Source: an uncultured Mollicutes bacterium (GTDB lineage: Bacteria; Bacillota_I; Bacilli_A; ML615J-28; CAG-313). Taken from it: a stretch of DNA of 64,000 bases. A program made the translations under genes and the position numbers. Positions 53,901 through 62,900 of the stretch are shown here, piece by piece. How positions within the stretch are numbered: the stretch's first letter is position 1; the number at the start of each line of letters is the position of its first letter. The stretch is from the NCBI GenBank assembly GCA_900539265.1, contig UQBM01000004.1:24141-88140 (forward strand). Direction: 5' to 3'. The notes beneath the pieces are model-generated. The model did not search any database. It had not been told where the DNA came from and saw nothing but the letters and a program-made list of their open reading frames with translations.

Positions 53901-56900
53901 ATTTACCAATGTTAGTGATGTAAATTTATTAATAAATAGAGTTGTGAACTTATCAGTAGAAGGCAATGTATTTTTAGACTTTGATCGAGATGGTATTAGA
54001 TGTGAGGGTGGTTATAATCAAGGTATCATTTCTTTTACAAACAATTATTTTGAACAAAGCGTTAAACACAATGGTTATAATGCAATCTTTATGTATGCTT
54101 TATCAGGCCCTAGTGGTTCAAATACTATAGTATATATTTTAAATAATACGTTTAAACAAATAGGTACTGATAATTCTAATGCGGTTCCATATAATGGTGC
54201 AATTTCTGCTCATATTTTCCAAGAAAATAAGACAGCTTGGGAAATTGTTGGTAATGTCTTCGATCATTGCTATAATGATATGTGGTTAAGAAATAATGGT
54301 GCAAGTACATCAAATTGGAGTTGTAAGATTGATAATAATCAATTTTTAGGACTTCCTACTACTCATTATTTTGGAACATATCAAGGCTCTGATACTGAAA
54401 CTACAAATCCACATTTAGCAGAGTTTGGTGCAAATTATTATGAAAGCAATGATGGTGAAGTAATTACTGATTTAACTCCTTATGCTAGTTTATTTAAACA
54501 TTTAAAAACGTCTGGTACTACTTTGTCGAGTAAACCAAATGTTGTAGAAGCGAAACCACTTGAATTCTATGTTATAAACTATGAACTTGATGGTGGTAGT
54601 TTAAAGGGAAATTATCCAACTGCTTATAATAGTTTAATTAGTGAATCAATCGTATTACCTATTCCTACAAAATTAAATTATGAATTTTTAGGTTGGAGTC
54701 TAAATGGAGATTATGTTACTGAAATTCCAGCAACTTCAAGAGGTGATATTGTGTTAGTAGCAGAATGGAAAGTAGTAGAAGGTGAAATTTATGATGTAAC
54801 TTATAAATTTAATGGTGGGTATTCAGAAGAATTATTAGTTGCCAATTCTGGTAATGCCCTACATTTAACAATTAATAACTATAATTATAATAATGGTACC
54901 TTCTGGGGAGGAAGATATACAGATGATATCTTTATTGGAACAAGTAGTTATGATCCAGGTGCAACTTTTTCTGATAGAATCTATATTGCTAAAAATTTAG
55001 AGACTGGTCTATATGAAATCGTTCAAATCATCTCTTCTGGTGCATCTAGTTGGCCAGAAGGAGCTGAATATGTTATTACTATTTCTAACTCTTATAATAA
55101 TTATTGGGCAAGTATCAATCCAATTACAACTAAATTAGCAGTTGGTCAAATGATAGCTTTTGATAAAGCAATTGAGGATATTACTGCAGATGAACCTGCC
55201 ATAGTATATTTCTTTAGTGAAGTTCCTGAAAATGATACATTAGTTGTACCTTCAAGATATAGTGATAAACTTATTGTTCCTGGATATTTAGGATATAAAT
55301 TTTTAGGATGGTATGATAGTGAAGATAACCTATATACTAGTTTAGAAACTCTAAATGGAGATCTTACTTTATATGCAAAATGGGAACAATTAAATCCTGT
55401 AACTAATATTAGAGTTGATGAAATTTGTGATGAACTAGAAACTGGTGATACTTTCCAAATTGTGGCAAGTGTAGAACCAAGTGATGCATATTTTAAAGAT
55501 TTATTCTATGAATCAAGTAATACGGATATTATTACTATATCAAGTACTGGTTTGATAACTGCTATTAATGCTGGAAAAGCAACAATTACAATTTATGATT
55601 ATTTAAGAAAAGTTACTTATCAACACGAAATCATTGTAAATTCAATTCAATCGGTTGATGTTACTTTTGAAGAATACTATGATGGATCAATTTGTATTGA
55701 TGATACATTGCAAATTATTGCTACAGCCTATGGAAAAGGTACAGAAAATGCTAAATTTATTTATGAATCAAGCGATGAAAACATTCTAACAGTATCAGAA
55801 ACAGGACTTGTAACTGCTCTTGCTAATGGTAAAGCAAATGTTTTAGTTACAATTGAGGGAACTAAAATTAATTTATCAGTTTGTATTACAGTAGGAGTAT
55901 ACTCAGAAGATACTGATATAGATAGATTAATTGCTCTTCTTGCTAAAAATAATTTTGCTGTAGTAGAAACTGGCAACATATCTTTGTATAATGATGGTGT
56001 TGAAAGAGTATATGTTTCTACATATGGAAGTGTAAATAGATACTTATTTGATGAATTTAAAGTTGATGAAACTTATTATGCAACAAGTGAGGCTAATCCA
56101 AATAACCATAAAGAACGTAGAAGCGTAGATACAATTGAGTTTGTTACTGTTCATGATACCGCAACTCTTACAGGTACAGTTGTATCAATTGCTCAAGGTA
56201 TGTCAAGTGGTGAAACTTCAATCCACTATACAGTAGGTAATGATGCAATTTATGGTGTTGTTCCTGAAAAATATATTGCATATCATGCTGGTGATGGAAC
56301 ATCTGCAAGTTTTACTTGGACTAAAACAAATGTGGTTGCTATTGGAAATATAGCACCTAAATTTGATGTTGTACAAAGTGGTTCTACTTATTATCTATCA
56401 CTAAATGGAACTGTTACGCAAATTGAAGTGCCAACAATTAATGGTGCTGCCCCTTCTGCTAGTTATTTATCCATTCTTGGCCCAACTTGGAAAGTAGAAG
56501 ATGGATATTACTATATTGGTGGACCATTATGGTATTCATCTAGTTACAATACAATTGGTTCACGTGGTGGTAATAATAATTCAATTGGTATTGAAATGTG
56601 TTCAAATTTATCTGGTGATATTTATGATACGTTCCAAAGAACGGCTCAACTTGTCGCTGACATCTTATTACGAAATGGTTTAGATACAACTAGAGTTAAA
56701 ATGCATAATACTTGGAGTGGTAAAAATTGTCCACAAACAATGATTTCAGGCTCTTATTGGGATAGTTTTATGGAAATGGTTGAATTACAATATGAAATTC
56801 AAAAGAATTATAGTAATGCAAAAATTTCTATTAAGTCAAATAATCCTGATATTATTGATAATACTGGTCGTGTAATAAAAGCACCAGCTATTACTACAAC

Positions 56901-57048
56901 AGTATCTTATGATTTAACAGTTGAATTAAATGGTCAAACTAAAACCATTACTTTACATAGTATTGTTCCTGGTACAACAACTTGGGAACAATGGGATGGA
57001 ACTTATCCTGCAAGTAGAGTTTGGAATAATGGTATATTTGCAAGATAA
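50935..57048 (+). CDS. modular lipoprotein ending in a peptidoglycan amidase
   Basis: 2037 residues. Lipobox LVSC (Cys24). In order: two Big_2-like Ig domains (about 27-195), three InlB repeats (200-415), a parallel beta-helix (417-765, opening DPNDENAYATIEEALDVAKD), one InlB repeat (768-835), a second beta-helix (838-1175), one InlB repeat (1211-1280), a third unassigned beta domain (1285-1480) with InlB-like end (LGYKFLGWYDSEDN), two Big_2 domains (1488-1660), and an Amidase_2 domain (about 1735-1945) with zinc ligands His1740 (VTVHDT), His1924 (KMHNTWSGKNCPQ) and Cys1932, plus NSIGIEMC. A Big-like tail follows. It should cut the MurNAc-L-Ala amide bond and bind polysaccharide. Start at ATG 50935 with GAGGAGA upstream; the frame opens at 50875 but that is the promoter. 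Confidence 0.88.
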   Translation: MLKLRKKLFLILSMVGVILCLVSCIPDGYIKLKFDEELYTIKVGEKLDVMPTIVKDSHESNYELVYESSEQTIATYIDGIVTGLKEGTTKLKVFVKNNPSVYATTTINVVYTETLDVKFDVKDSMLKGQTYKISYVPQEGCVDPIITYKSNDDKILTVDNDGNVLAVSKGTTQIIARVTSSVDGIQYREYIFDVTVLEEIYEIEYVLDGGINHPNNPTSYADSDLPIILNSPSKAGYTFDGWYLDAAFTSDKIIELNTSMSGKVTLYAKWTATKYAIYYQLDGGINNPNNPQGYDILTLPVELLEPTKEDYQFLGWYLNDQLIDKLDVGLEGDVTLFAKWEQIAYLITFELEGGVCDNLPTKYLINEITLLPIPTKEGYKFLGWYLKDELIEQINGEQRGDITLVAKWEQEQIIEKDLIVDPNDENAYATIEEALDVAKDGDTILVVAGTYQGFTINKSVTINGANWGINPVKDTRNAETIFTSDILIYSNNVVIDGIALTEKGRIVGSTSGVSNIKLSNIYCYESTVNPTAQDSSTAPIHFVPQTNDAHAIFEDLELINLKYEKSTGRPMIFYGMQIVNLTIKGCSFVGNSANYNDGIKIDSTASFGVKGNVSIINNHFENYSQYTIWIRSYGEGTYEIKNNTFKNCGQTAGSHAATTFVKYSGSQTGTAKIEFQYNKVDNSYMLFRLDATADMGENTHDVHVNYNKLLNSLATYYIKNAYTFNIDGANNYYDSTPVASKFMGVDGWDTYYENETDVPEYVDENADLWEIEYILNGGTLPANAPTKYDSEVGLTRLPVPTNGNLVFVGWYLNDQKVTTIEKGTTGNIVLSAKWREDALYVGVGEDWYYPTLVAALEDAKEGSKIIILAGEYNENVTISLANLTIVGPNVGVNPNTLAREEEAILTGVITILATANNLTIDGLSFTKGAKIVGSENKNYHNFKFVNNLVYDTNSSTTDWVINRYVMNGFVEFNLPSGGSTNNFYFANNRFTNVSDVNLLINRVVNLSVEGNVFLDFDRDGIRCEGGYNQGIISFTNNYFEQSVKHNGYNAIFMYALSGPSGSNTIVYILNNTFKQIGTDNSNAVPYNGAISAHIFQENKTAWEIVGNVFDHCYNDMWLRNNGASTSNWSCKIDNNQFLGLPTTHYFGTYQGSDTETTNPHLAEFGANYYESNDGEVITDLTPYASLFKHLKTSGTTLSSKPNVVEAKPLEFYVINYELDGGSLKGNYPTAYNSLISESIVLPIPTKLNYEFLGWSLNGDYVTEIPATSRGDIVLVAEWKVVEGEIYDVTYKFNGGYSEELLVANSGNALHLTINNYNYNNGTFWGGRYTDDIFIGTSSYDPGATFSDRIYIAKNLETGLYEIVQIISSGASSWPEGAEYVITISNSYNNYWASINPITTKLAVGQMIAFDKAIEDITADEPAIVYFFSEVPENDTLVVPSRYSDKLIVPGYLGYKFLGWYDSEDNLYTSLETLNGDLTLYAKWEQLNPVTNIRVDEICDELETGDTFQIVASVEPSDAYFKDLFYESSNTDIITISSTGLITAINAGKATITIYDYLRKVTYQHEIIVNSIQSVDVTFEEYYDGSICIDDTLQIIATAYGKGTENAKFIYESSDENILTVSETGLVTALANGKANVLVTIEGTKINLSVCITVGVYSEDTDIDRLIALLAKNNFAVVETGNISLYNDGVERVYVSTYGSVNRYLFDEFKVDETYYATSEANPNNHKERRSVDTIEFVTVHDTATLTGTVVSIAQGMSSGETSIHYTVGNDAIYGVVPEKYIAYHAGDGTSASFTWTKTNVVAIGNIAPKFDVVQSGSTYYLSLNGTVTQIEVPTINGAAPSASYLSILGPTWKVEDGYYYIGGPLWYSSSYNTIGSRGGNNNSIGIEMCSNLSGDIYDTFQRTAQLVADILLRNGLDTTRVKMHNTWSGKNCPQTMISGSYWDSFMEMVELQYEIQKNYSNAKISIKSNNPDIIDNTGRVIKAPAITTTVSYDLTVELNGQTKTITLHSIVPGTTTWEQWDGTYPASRVWNNGIFAR

Positions 57049-57057
57049 AATATAAAA

Positions 57058-57105
57058 TAAACACTCTATTTAATGTTGAGGCATTTAATAGGGTGTTTTA
57101 TTTAT
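57058..57105 (+). terminator. terminator of the amidase gene
   Basis: Arms AACACTCTATTTAA (57059-57072) and TTTAATAGGGTGTT (57084-57097), mismatched only near the middle, then T-rich sequence. Confidence 0.7.
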
Positions 57106-57131
57106 TAAATGTTAGATAATACTATATGCTC

Positions 57132-57160
57132 TTGACAAGATGTGGCAAAGATGATATAAT
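57132..57160 (+). promoter_or_regulatory. consensus promoter of the marR-plsY operon
   Basis: TTGACA (57132-57137), 17 nt, extended TGA-TATAAT (57155-57160): all elements perfect, so the unit should be strongly expressed unless repressed. Confidence 0.9.
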
Positions 57161-57182
57161 TATCTTCTAGTAGAAGATAATT
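57158..57182 (+). promoter_or_regulatory. perfect palindromic operator over the marR start site
   Basis: AATTATCTTCTA-G-TAGAAGATAATT, 12-bp arms around a single base. It begins inside the -10 box and covers the expected transcription start, the classic position for MarR autorepression. Confidence 0.85.
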
Positions 57183-57196
57183 AGGAGAAAATGAAA

Positions 57197-57610
57197 ATGA
57201 AGTATAAAGAATTATCATATAAATTTATGAATGTTTTTAGAAAAAGAAACCACCTTATTCACAAAGTTAAAGAATTAGATAAAGGTGAAAATGGTATTTT
57301 ACAAACTTTGTTGATATATGAAGAAATTCATCAAAAAAATTTAACACCAGGTGACCTATGTGAAATTCAACAACTAACAAGTGGTAGAATTGCATCTACG
57401 CTTAAAAATTTAGAAAAGAAAGCATATATTAAAAGAATAATTGCTGAAGATGATCGAAGAAAAATTATTATTAAATTAACAGAAAAAGGTAAGATTGTGG
57501 CAAAAGGTATCATTGATGATATTGCAATTAGTATTAACAAGATGATTAACAAGTTAGGGGAACACGATTCACAAGAATTTCTTCGCATTCTTAACCGGTT
57601 ATATGAATAA
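57197..57610 (+). CDS. MarR-family transcriptional regulator
   Basis: 137 residues. Winged helix at about 45-105: LTPGDLCEIQQLTSGRIASTLKNLEKKAYI (recognition helix GRIASTLKNL) and wing AEDDRRKIIIKLTEKG, the MarR DRR signature; N- and C-terminal helices form the dimer. ATG 57197 fits AGGAG (57183-57187) better than ATG 57191, which is only 3 bp away. Co-directional with plsY (16 bp) and the glycosyltransferase, and carries its own palindrome; like FabT it may link membrane-lipid genes to an acyl or lipid signal. The ligand is unknown. Confidence 0.9.
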   Translation: MKYKELSYKFMNVFRKRNHLIHKVKELDKGENGILQTLLIYEEIHQKNLTPGDLCEIQQLTSGRIASTLKNLEKKAYIKRIIAEDDRRKIIIKLTEKGKIVAKGIIDDIAISINKMINKLGEHDSQEFLRILNRLYE

Positions 57611-57626
57611 AAGGATGGTGTAATTC

Positions 57627-58283
57627 ATGGATAATTATTTAGTAATATTAAATAAAGAAACAATGTCTACGATAAGTTACTTTTTCTTTATCATAATAGG
57701 ATATTTACTTGGTAGCATTATGTTTGGATATTTAATTCCTAAAATATTCAAGCAAGTAGATACTAAAAAAGATAGTAGTGATGGTAATCCCGGAACTGCT
57801 AATGCCTTTATTCAAGGTGGTATGATATGTGGGATTTGTACCCTTTTATTAGAATTAAGTAAAGGTTTTATTCCTGTTTATTTGGCCAAAAATAGTGTTT
57901 CCCCTAATCATATTTTATTTTCATTTATTATGCTTGCACCAGTTGTAGGACATGCCTATCCAATTTATACAGGTTTTAGAGATGGTGGCAAATGCATTGC
58001 GGTCAGTTTCGGTAGTTTATTAGGATTATTTCCATATCTTCAAATGGGACTCTTACTTGCTTTTTGGTTCATTTTTTTCTCACTAATCATTATTGTTAAG
58101 CCACATACTTTAAGAATCTTTTTTGCTTATCTCGCTTTTATTATAACAAGTATTTTTATTGTCAAATCATTAATTATTTTCATCGGATGTTTTACTATTG
58201 CAATGATTGTTGGCATTAAACATCTTGCATCACTTAGAAATATGGAGGAAACTGAAGTGCGCTTTGCCTTTAGAAAACGTTGA
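57627..58283 (+). CDS. plsY: PlsY-like acyl-phosphate:glycerol-3-phosphate acyltransferase
   Basis: A 218-residue polytopic membrane protein with about five hydrophobic helices. The PlsY motifs are visible: GYLLGSIMFGYLIPKIF, DGNPGTANAF (motif with GNPG), GHAYPIYTGFRDGGKCIAVSFG. It makes lysophosphatidate, the first membrane phospholipid intermediate. Some divergence in length suggests a paralogue devoted to this operon rather than necessarily the only PlsY. Preceded by AAGGATGG. Confidence 0.85.
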   Translation: MDNYLVILNKETMSTISYFFFIIIGYLLGSIMFGYLIPKIFKQVDTKKDSSDGNPGTANAFIQGGMICGICTLLLELSKGFIPVYLAKNSVSPNHILFSFIMLAPVVGHAYPIYTGFRDGGKCIAVSFGSLLGLFPYLQMGLLLAFWFIFFSLIIIVKPHTLRIFFAYLAFIITSIFIVKSLIIFIGCFTIAMIVGIKHLASLRNMEETEVRFAFRKR

Positions 58284-58284
58284 T

Positions 58285-59409
58285 ATGAAATTTTTAATAT
58301 TATCATGTAAAACTGGTGGTGGTCATGATTCTGCTGCTAATGCTTTAAAACTTCAATTTGAAAAGATGGGACATGAGGCTTTTGTTTTTGACTATCTAAC
58401 GCTTGCAGGAGAAAAGGTAGCAAAAAGAGTTGCTAATGTCTATGTCAATACAGTAAAAACAGTTCCTTATGTTTTTGGTGAAGTGTATAAATTAGGAATG
58501 TATGTTAGTAAACATTCAAAAGAATCTCCTGTTTATAAAATAAATAAAAAGATGGCAAAATATTTGATACCATATTTAGAAGAACATCCTTATGATGCAA
58601 TTATTATGACTCATCTTTTTCCTGCTGAAACTTTAACTTATATGAAAAAAGAAAATATTAAATTACCGCTTTTTATAGGGGTTGCAACCGATTATACTTG
58701 TACACCATTTTGGGAAGAAACTGATTGCGATTTCTATGTAATTCCTCATGAATTGTTGATGAGCGATTTTACTAAACGTGGAATGCCAATTGAGAAATTA
58801 TATCCTTTAGGAATTCCTTTTACTCCTAAAATTTTAAACCAAGTTAACAAAAACGAGGTAAGAGAAAAATTACAATTACAATTAAATAAAAAAATTGTTT
58901 TACTACTTGGTGGTAGTATGGGTGCTGGTAAACTTATTAAACTTGTTAAAAATTTTAATAAAAGCAAAGATAAAGATAATCTTCAAATTGTTGTTATATG
59001 TGGAAATAATAAAAGAATATATAATAGATTGGTGAAATTATATGGTAAAAATGAAACTTTTGTCATTTTAGGTCATACCGATCAAATGGATTTATATTTG
59101 AAAGCCTGTGATATTATTTATACAAAACCAGGAGGACTTACTTCTACTGAGGCTGCAGCATCAAGGTTACCACTTGTTCATACTTTTCCAATTCCAGGAT
59201 GTGAAACTGCCAATAAAGTTTTTTTCAATCAGCTTGGTATGTCTATTTCGGCTCCAAGTGCAAAAGAATTAACCGAAATAGGGTTAAGGTTACTTAATAG
59301 CGAAAAAGATATTGAAAAGATGAAAAAAGCTCAAGAAAAAAATGTTAATCTTGATGCTACTGAAAAAATTGCCAAATTAATTATTGATAAAGTTGAAAAA
59401 CAAAATTAA
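58285..59409 (+). CDS. UgtP/MGDG-synthase-type glycosyltransferase
   Basis: 374 residues, GT-B fold: MGDG_synth N-domain (FLILSCKTGGGHDSAANALK) and GT28 C-domain (LLGGSMGAGKL, TKPGGLTSTEAAA as the UDP-sugar loop, IPGCETANKVFF). Family members transfer glucose or galactose from UDP-sugar to diacylglycerol at the membrane. Start ATG 58285 is 1 bp after the plsY stop and lacks its own ribosome site, so translation is coupled to plsY. With PlsY it forms a short route towards glycolipid. Confidence 0.88.
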   Translation: MKFLILSCKTGGGHDSAANALKLQFEKMGHEAFVFDYLTLAGEKVAKRVANVYVNTVKTVPYVFGEVYKLGMYVSKHSKESPVYKINKKMAKYLIPYLEEHPYDAIIMTHLFPAETLTYMKKENIKLPLFIGVATDYTCTPFWEETDCDFYVIPHELLMSDFTKRGMPIEKLYPLGIPFTPKILNQVNKNEVREKLQLQLNKKIVLLLGGSMGAGKLIKLVKNFNKSKDKDNLQIVVICGNNKRIYNRLVKLYGKNETFVILGHTDQMDLYLKACDIIYTKPGGLTSTEAAASRLPLVHTFPIPGCETANKVFFNQLGMSISAPSAKELTEIGLRLLNSEKDIEKMKKAQEKNVNLDATEKIAKLIIDKVEKQN

Positions 59410-59460
59410 ATTTTATCTAAAATTTACACTATAGAATCACTATAATGATTTAAAGATAAT

Positions 59461-59780
59461 GTGAAATATCATTTTGATGATTATAAATGCATAGTAACGA
59501 ATTCAATTGATAGAACGTTAATTAATTTACCATTTAAAAATGACTTGATTGATAAGATTTCATTAATTAAGGAAATGTATAATAAGTTTGTATATGAATG
59601 AATTGACATACTTGCAACTTATATTTTTATTGGTGATGAATGATTTTTTATATACATAATCGTCTAATAAATAGTTTAAATGTTCCCTTTATGCTTTTTA
59701 AATGCGATAAAGATTTATCTAATGTAGAATACATTGTTTATTATAACTCGCCAATCTATGATGTTGTAAAATTAGGTTAA
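59461..59780 (+). pseudogene. degenerate gene remnant
   Basis: A GTG-started frame reads VKYHFDDYKCIVTNSIDRTL onward but is broken by TGA at 59599 and 59641 and ends at 59667. An overlapping 46-codon frame (59640-59780, FMLFKCDKDLSNVEYIVYYN) continues in another phase. Together they look like one decayed gene with nonsense and frameshift changes. The family is not recognised, and chance ORFs in AT-rich sequence cannot be excluded. Confidence 0.35.
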
Positions 59781-59867
59781 AAGTGATAATTACTATTATA
59801 GTGACAATAGTATATAAGTAAAAGAGAAATAATATAATTTATTGATTATATAAATAAAGTTAACAAT

Positions 59868-59903
59868 AAAAATGATAGAGGAAAATCTTCTATCATTTTT
59901 ATT
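59868..59903 (+). terminator. terminator before the helicase gene
   Basis: AAAAATGATAGA (59868-59879) against TCTATCATTTTT (59889-59900), then T-rich sequence; partly symmetrical, so it may work both ways. Confidence 0.85.
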
Positions 59904-59932
59904 ATATACTTTTATTTTTTAATAAAAAGTAG

Positions 59933-59938
59933 TATAAT
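59933..59938 (+). promoter_or_regulatory. -10 box of the helicase-nuclease gene
   Basis: TATAAT with no clear -35 at 17 nt (TTTATT-like). GGGGAG is the ribosome site of the gene. Confidence 0.45.
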
Positions 59939-59971
59939 TAACATATATGTAAAGATTGGGGAGTTTACTGT

Positions 59972-62900
59972 ATGACACTAGAAGAAAAAAAATTATACAT
60001 AGAATTGATTGGACTAAGAGAGAAAATAAAAGATTATACTAGAAGAACAGAAGGAAGGGCTTCCTTTGTTTGTTCAGATGATGCTCTTGAACAAATGGCA
60101 ATCTTAAAACCTAAAAAGTTAAGTGACTTTGAAGGCATAAGAGGAATAGGAAAAATATTTATAGAAAGTTATGGAGATAAATTTTTAAACATAATTTTGA
60201 AATATCAATCTTCTACTGAAAAAGTAACAACAATGAATTCAAGTGTAATTTATACTATGAAAGAACTTGAAAAGAAATTGGTAAGTATCAATAAGCGTAA
60301 TCGTTTGATATCTTTAAATAATCTTACAAATAGGTATACATTTGATATGTCAGTTTTAGGAGAAGCATTGGTTGATAAAATTGTTTTTACTACTGCCAAA
60401 GTTATAATAAGTGATATAGATAAACCAATAAATGGATTGTCTATTGATGAAGAGTATGCTAAATCAAAAAGGATTGTTACTCTATTAAGAGAAACTAATA
60501 AAGATCTTCGTGAAAAAGGTCAAAATGATTTATATGTTGGTTATCCGTTTATAATTGGAAGATTACCTGGAGAAAATTTTGATGTACATGCGCCATTAGT
60601 CTTATTTCCAGTAGTAGCAGAAAGAACTCCTACTACAATTTCTCTTCAAATGGATGATAGTAGGGATATAGTTTATAATAATACATTATTACTAGCATAT
60701 TATAAATTTAATAATATAAATGAATCACTAACAAATGATGAAGTAGAAGCAAAAAGTAGAAACGAATTAATTCATAAAGCTTTAAGTTTCTATAGTGAAA
60801 AAGGATTAAAAATTAAAGAATGTTATGGTTGTTTAACTAAGTTCAAAGAATATAAAGGCAATGAATTTCCTAAATTTGCTAATGGTGAGTTAAATGTAGA
60901 GATAAATGCTATATTAGGTAAATTTCCTATTTGTTCTAGTTCAATCCAAAAAGATTTTGACCAAATGATAAAAGAAAAAAAATGTAATGAACTTGTTGAT
61001 AATTTATTAGAGGCCACTAATTATGATTTATATGATGATAGTTATTCAGGCGAGGATGATAAAAAATTAAATGATAAAGATTTAGTATTATCAGAAAGAG
61101 ATATAGTTTATATTAATGAACTAAATAGTTCTCAAGAAGCTGTATTAAACGCAATAGAAAATAGAAATAAAATTGTAGTTCAAGGTCCTCCAGGGACAGG
61201 AAAATCACAAACTATAGCAAGCATTATAGCAAATTATATTAATAAAAATAAAACAGTTTTAATGGTATCAGAAAAGAAGACGGCACTTGATGTTGTTTAT
61301 TCAAGACTTGGTGAATTATCAAAATATACTTTATTAATAGACGATGTTAGTAATAAAAAGTCCTTTTATGATCAACTGTTGAATATGATATATTTAGCCG
61401 ATAATATTGATATTCAAGATAAAGATTTAGATCAAATTTCAGATAATATAGATTTACAAATAGATAAGTTAGAAATTATTGCGAAAAAATTATATATGCC
61501 AAATAATTTTGGTATTGAACAATATAAACTTTATCTATTAAATGATAAATATGATTATAAAAATATTGATGATAGAAAAAAGTATAATTTATTTAAAGAA
61601 AATTGGTATAATAAAAATCACTTATTATTTGCAAAATATTCAGAAGTTGAGCATATATCAAAAGAATTTAATAATGCTAATATGTTAAACAAATCTATAG
61701 GATATATTAGATTATCAAAAAAATATAAATTTATAAAGAATATGACTGATAAACTTACTACATTTGAAATTGTAGATTTTTCAAATATTTTAAATAATTT
61801 AAAAAGTTCAATTGAAGATTGGTCAAAGAAAAAATATATTATAAAAGTTTTTACCAAAGGAAAGATTAAAAAAGAAATCAAAGAAATACTTTCGAAATAT
61901 TTTACTATTCAAACCAAAGAACTTATAAATTTAATATTTAATGAAATTGATTTAGTAATTGATAGTATAAATTATTATGAAGAATATTGGGAAGATAAAT
62001 TAATATTTGAAAAACTAAATAGTTTAGAAAAAGAATATATTGAAGTGGTATATAATGTTTCTAGTACATTAGGATGTGACGCATCAATTATTAATAAGGA
62101 ATTAGTCAATGCTTTAATATTTAGACAAATTGAAATATTTGAAAAAAATAATATGGAAGTTCTATCTAATATTAAAGATTTTGATAACATTATTAGAAAT
62201 ATTTGTGATTGCCTTGAAAGAAAACAAAAAATAACTAAAATAAAACTAGAACATATACTTTTAAATCATATAAAGAAACTCACAAATTCAAAGCGTCAAG
62301 GAGAAATTAGACGGGTAATAGAAAGTAAAAGAAAATGGAGTGTGAATAAGTTTATTAAGAAATTTGATTTTGAACTATTCAAAAGTGTCAATATTTGGCT
62401 ACTTACTCCTGAAGTAGTATCAGAAATATTACCACTTGAAACGGGAATATTTGATTTGGTTATTTTTGATGAAGCATCACAAATGTATGTTGAGAAAGGC
62501 ATTCCCTCAATTTTAAGAGGTAAAAAGGTTGTAATTGCAGGTGATCATAAACAATTAAGACCATCTAATTTAGGTTTTGGTAGGATTGAAGTTAATTTAG
62601 ATGAATTAGAAGAAGATGAAGAAATAGAAGCTGCATTAGAAGAAGAAAGTTTACTAGATCTTGCTAGATTTAAATACAGTAATATTGTATTAAATTTTCA
62701 TTATCGTTCTAAATATGAAGAATTAATTGCTTTTTCAAATTATGCATTCTATAAAGGTAGATTATATGTTGCACCAAATGTGGTAAAACCCAATACACCA
62801 CCAATTGAAGTACATAAATTAGAGAATGGAATGTGGCAAAATAGATCAAATATAGTTGAAGCCAGATACGTTGTCAATTTATTAAAAAAATTTTTTAAAG

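Larger units (their letters stand above)
59410..59971. other. gene-poor stretch with decayed coding sequence
   Basis: No intact gene. It contains the remnant at 59461-59780, the terminator at 59868 and the -10 box for the helicase gene. Confidence 0.6.

Noticed and set aside
59599..59643. TGA codons read as tryptophan (code 4)
   Set aside because: TGG encodes Trp in all conserved genes, and TGA is used as a normal stop at the ends of hpt, rpoZ and plsY; the region is more simply degenerate.
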